Of a DNA stretch of 6,287 nt, positions 4,408-6,287 are shown piece by piece. This DNA comes from a bacterium (lineage in GTDB: Bacteria > Patescibacteria > Microgenomatia > Levybacterales > UBA12049). Each line of letters opens with the position of its first letter. Position 1 is the first letter of the stretch. Below the pieces are notes generated by a model that saw only the letters and a program-made list of their open reading frames with translations, was not told where the DNA came from and searched no databases. A program made the position numbers and the translations under genes. The stretch lies in assembly GCA_021825955.1 (NCBI GenBank), contig JAKAEH010000059.1, forward strand, positions 1 to 6,287, given 5' to 3'.

Positions 4408-6159
4408 ATGGTGTTAGATATTAAGACCATAATTATTGTCACGGGCTTGCTTCATTTCATGCAGGTTCTCGTATTTTATCATCAATATAGAATAAACAAA
4501 TCTTTGGGCGGACCGGTCTGGTGGCTTGCCTGGAGCGGCTCCGAGGCAATCGCTTTCCTCTTCCTGTTCATCCGCTCATTCCCTTCATTTATACCTTTTT
4601 CCATTATTCTAACCGACCCCGTCGTAATATTGGGGACTGTTTTCATATATATTGGTTTGATGAAGTTCTTTGGCAAGAAACCGAACTTAAAATTTGTGCT
4701 CTCGCTTTATGTATCTTTTCTTTTAATTCACCTTTATTTCTATCTGGTAACCGATAGTATCTTCATCCGCACAGTTTTGTTAAACGGCTACCTTGCCTTC
4801 TTTGGTTTTTATACTGCATTTGCTATATACAAGCATAAGGACAAATCGATAACTGCCACGGCAAATTTTAACCTTGTACTTTTTATAATACACAGTTTAA
4901 TATTTACCTACCGGACAGTAATGATTATAGCCGGCACTCCTTTTGAAAATGTATTCGCCCCAACCCTTTTCGAGCTGACACAATATATTGATGGTTTAAT
5001 GGTAGGTCTTCTCTGGACATTCGGATTTATAATTATGCTCAACCAGAAACTAACATCCGAAATTTCGGAAGCTAAAAACCATTTTGAAGATATTTTTAAT
5101 TTAAGTCCCGATGCAGTACTGATAACTGATATTAATAGAGCGGTTATTGTAAATTGCAACGAAGGTTTTACGGCAATTACCGGCTATCCGAAAGAGGAAG
5201 TACTCGGCAAATCCACTTTGGATTTTAATATATGGGTTGATACTGCCGACAGGCAAAATGTGATTGACCAGATAAGAGAAAACGGATACTGCGAAAATTA
5301 CGAAGCCCGGTTTAAATGCAGGAATGGCGAAATTATAAGCGGACTAATTTCTTCAAGGATGCTCTCGCTTAACTTTAAATCGCACATGATAAGCGTTGTA
5401 AGGAATATTACCGAACGGAAAAAGATAGAAGAGGAAATAAAAGCGAAAAATGATGAACTCGTGAAACTAAATTCAGAAAAAGAAAAGCTCTTCTCAATAA
5501 TAGCTCACGACCTGAAGACCCCGTTCCAGGGTTTAATTGGTTATTCCGAAATTTTAGCCAATGAATATGATTCCCTTTCGGAAGAGGAAAAGCACTCATT
5601 CATTAAGAGCATTGAAGAACTCAGCCACAGCTCATTCAAGCTGCTGCAAAACCTGCTTGAATGGACAAGGATGCAGACGGGTCAGATGACATTTAATCCC
5701 GAGTATTTCGACCTAAAGGTAGAGCTTCATTCTACATTAAACCTTCTAAAGCAGGCGGCTCAAAACAAGGATATCGATTTCACCTACTCGATTGATAATA
5801 TGCTTTTCGTAAATGCCGATAAAAATATGCTTTCTACAATAGTACGAAACCTCGTTTCAAATTCAATAAAATTCACAAATCCCAAAGGGGCCATTTCCCT
5901 TACGGCCGAAAAGTTGACCGGTTTTATTAAATTCTCAGTTACCGATAACGGCATTGGGATAGCCAAAGAGAATCTTGATAAATTATTCAAGATTGACAAG
6001 AGCATAACCAGAAAAGGTACTGCCAACGAGGAGGGAACCGGACTAGGGCTTCTGCTTTGTAAGGAAATGGTGGAAAAACACCGCGGCACTATTGAAGCTA
6101 TTAGCGAGACGGGTAAAGGGACAACTTTTATCTTCACATTGCCCTTAAACGGGAATTGA
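4408..6159 (+). CDS. Membrane-bound PAS sensor histidine kinase (583 aa)
   Basis: Autophosphorylates on a histidine in response to an unknown signal and passes the phosphate to a response regulator. The start ATG has GGAGGG (4399-4404) 3 nt upstream. Residues 7-211 hold about seven hydrophobic segments (roughly 7-25, 37-56, 62-84, 95-113, 118-140, 153-175, 193-211), a membrane sensor that I do not recognise as a named family. A PAS domain follows (about 224-334; LSPDAVLITD, NEGFTAITGYPKEEVLG), then a coiled linker (335-360). HisKA covers about 358-423, with phosphoacceptor H367 in IIAHDLKTPF. HATPase_c covers about 468-580, with N box N481/N485 (RNLVSNSIKFT), G1 DNGIGI (513-518) and G2 GTGLGL (543-548). 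All catalytic motifs are intact. No receiver domain is fused and no response regulator gene is in view, so the partner lies outside the window or elsewhere. No signal peptide is evident. Confidence 0.93.
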   Translation: MVLDIKTIIIVTGLLHFMQVLVFYHQYRINKSLGGPVWWLAWSGSEAIAFLFLFIRSFPSFIPFSIILTDPVVILGTVFIYIGLMKFFGKKPNLKFVLSLYVSFLLIHLYFYLVTDSIFIRTVLLNGYLAFFGFYTAFAIYKHKDKSITATANFNLVLFIIHSLIFTYRTVMIIAGTPFENVFAPTLFELTQYIDGLMVGLLWTFGFIIMLNQKLTSEISEAKNHFEDIFNLSPDAVLITDINRAVIVNCNEGFTAITGYPKEEVLGKSTLDFNIWVDTADRQNVIDQIRENGYCENYEARFKCRNGEIISGLISSRMLSLNFKSHMISVVRNITERKKIEEEIKAKNDELVKLNSEKEKLFSIIAHDLKTPFQGLIGYSEILANEYDSLSEEEKHSFIKSIEELSHSSFKLLQNLLEWTRMQTGQMTFNPEYFDLKVELHSTLNLLKQAAQNKDIDFTYSIDNMLFVNADKNMLSTIVRNLVSNSIKFTNPKGAISLTAEKLTGFIKFSVTDNGIGIAKENLDKLFKIDKSITRKGTANEEGTGLGLLLCKEMVEKHRGTIEAISETGKGTTFIFTLPLNGN

Positions 6160-6164
6160 CACAT

Positions 6165-6228
6165 TGCCCCTCCGCCTATCCTCCCCCGCTGGAAATGCGG
6201 AAAATAGGGGCAGGAATTCTTTTTTTTA
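6165..6228 (+). terminator. Probable intrinsic terminator of the kinase gene
   Basis: TGCCCCT (6165-6171) pairs with AGGGGCA (6206-6212), enclosing a smaller CCGC/GCGG stem (6186-6189, 6197-6200). Eight T (6220-6227) follow after 7 nt. It starts 6 nt after the stop codon. The long interior and the gap before the T run make it weaker than the two tRNA-side terminators. Confidence 0.5.
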
Positions 6229-6230
6229 TT

Positions 6231-6287
6231 AATCCGGTGCAACTTTCATCTGTATTGGAATAATTTTAAAATCAAATTACTTCATCT
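6231..6287. other. Start of the next intergenic region
   Basis: AT-rich DNA up to the window edge, with no gene or clear signal visible. Confidence 0.4.

Noticed and set aside
5784..6242. 152-codon minus-strand frame opposite the kinase
   Set aside because: It is antisense to the conserved ATPase domain of the kinase and shows no protein motif of its own.

Overview
The window looks like accessory-flavoured chromosome from an AT-rich member of the FCB group. My best guess is Ignavibacteriota/Chlorobiota or a relative. This is inferred from the low G+C, from clear Shine-Dalgarno sites (GAGG, AGAGG, GGAGGG), which are unusual in Bacteroidia proper, and from dense short palindromes. The sequence alone does not fix the taxon.

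Layout. (1) 1-1039, minus strand: the N-terminal 346 residues of an FAD/NAD(P)-dependent oxidoreductase fused to an N-terminal [2Fe-2S] domain; its 3' end lies outside the window. (2) 1310-1395: tRNA-Leu(CAA) followed by an intrinsic terminator. (3) 1443-1736: a 97-residue GIY-YIG nuclease gene. A second copy of the last 33 nt of the tRNA region (1683-1753) forms its 3' end. This copy is split by two 19-nt inserts, each a short GC-rich hairpin, and is followed by a second terminator. The gene is therefore bracketed by tRNA 3' ends, like a very small tRNA-targeted cassette. (4) 1994-3531: an apparently intact 1538-bp IS1182-family insertion sequence with 16-bp perfect terminal inverted repeats. 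It sits in the 3-nt loop of a 9-bp palindrome with a CGT duplication. (5) 3545-4407: about 860 bp without a credible gene, filled with REP-like hairpins, a nested cruciform, a 142-bp imperfect palindrome and a 96-bp direct repeat at 370-bp spacing. (6) 4408-6159: a membrane-bound PAS histidine kinase with no response regulator in view, followed by a probable terminator.

I see no operon among these genes. The oxidoreductase and the kinase look like ordinary host genes. The stretch between them (1310 to about 4270) has gathered small mobile or repetitive DNA: a tRNA-end cassette, an IS and several palindromic families. The most interesting parts are the tRNA/GIY-YIG arrangement and the layered palindromes. 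No defence or CRISPR system is visible.
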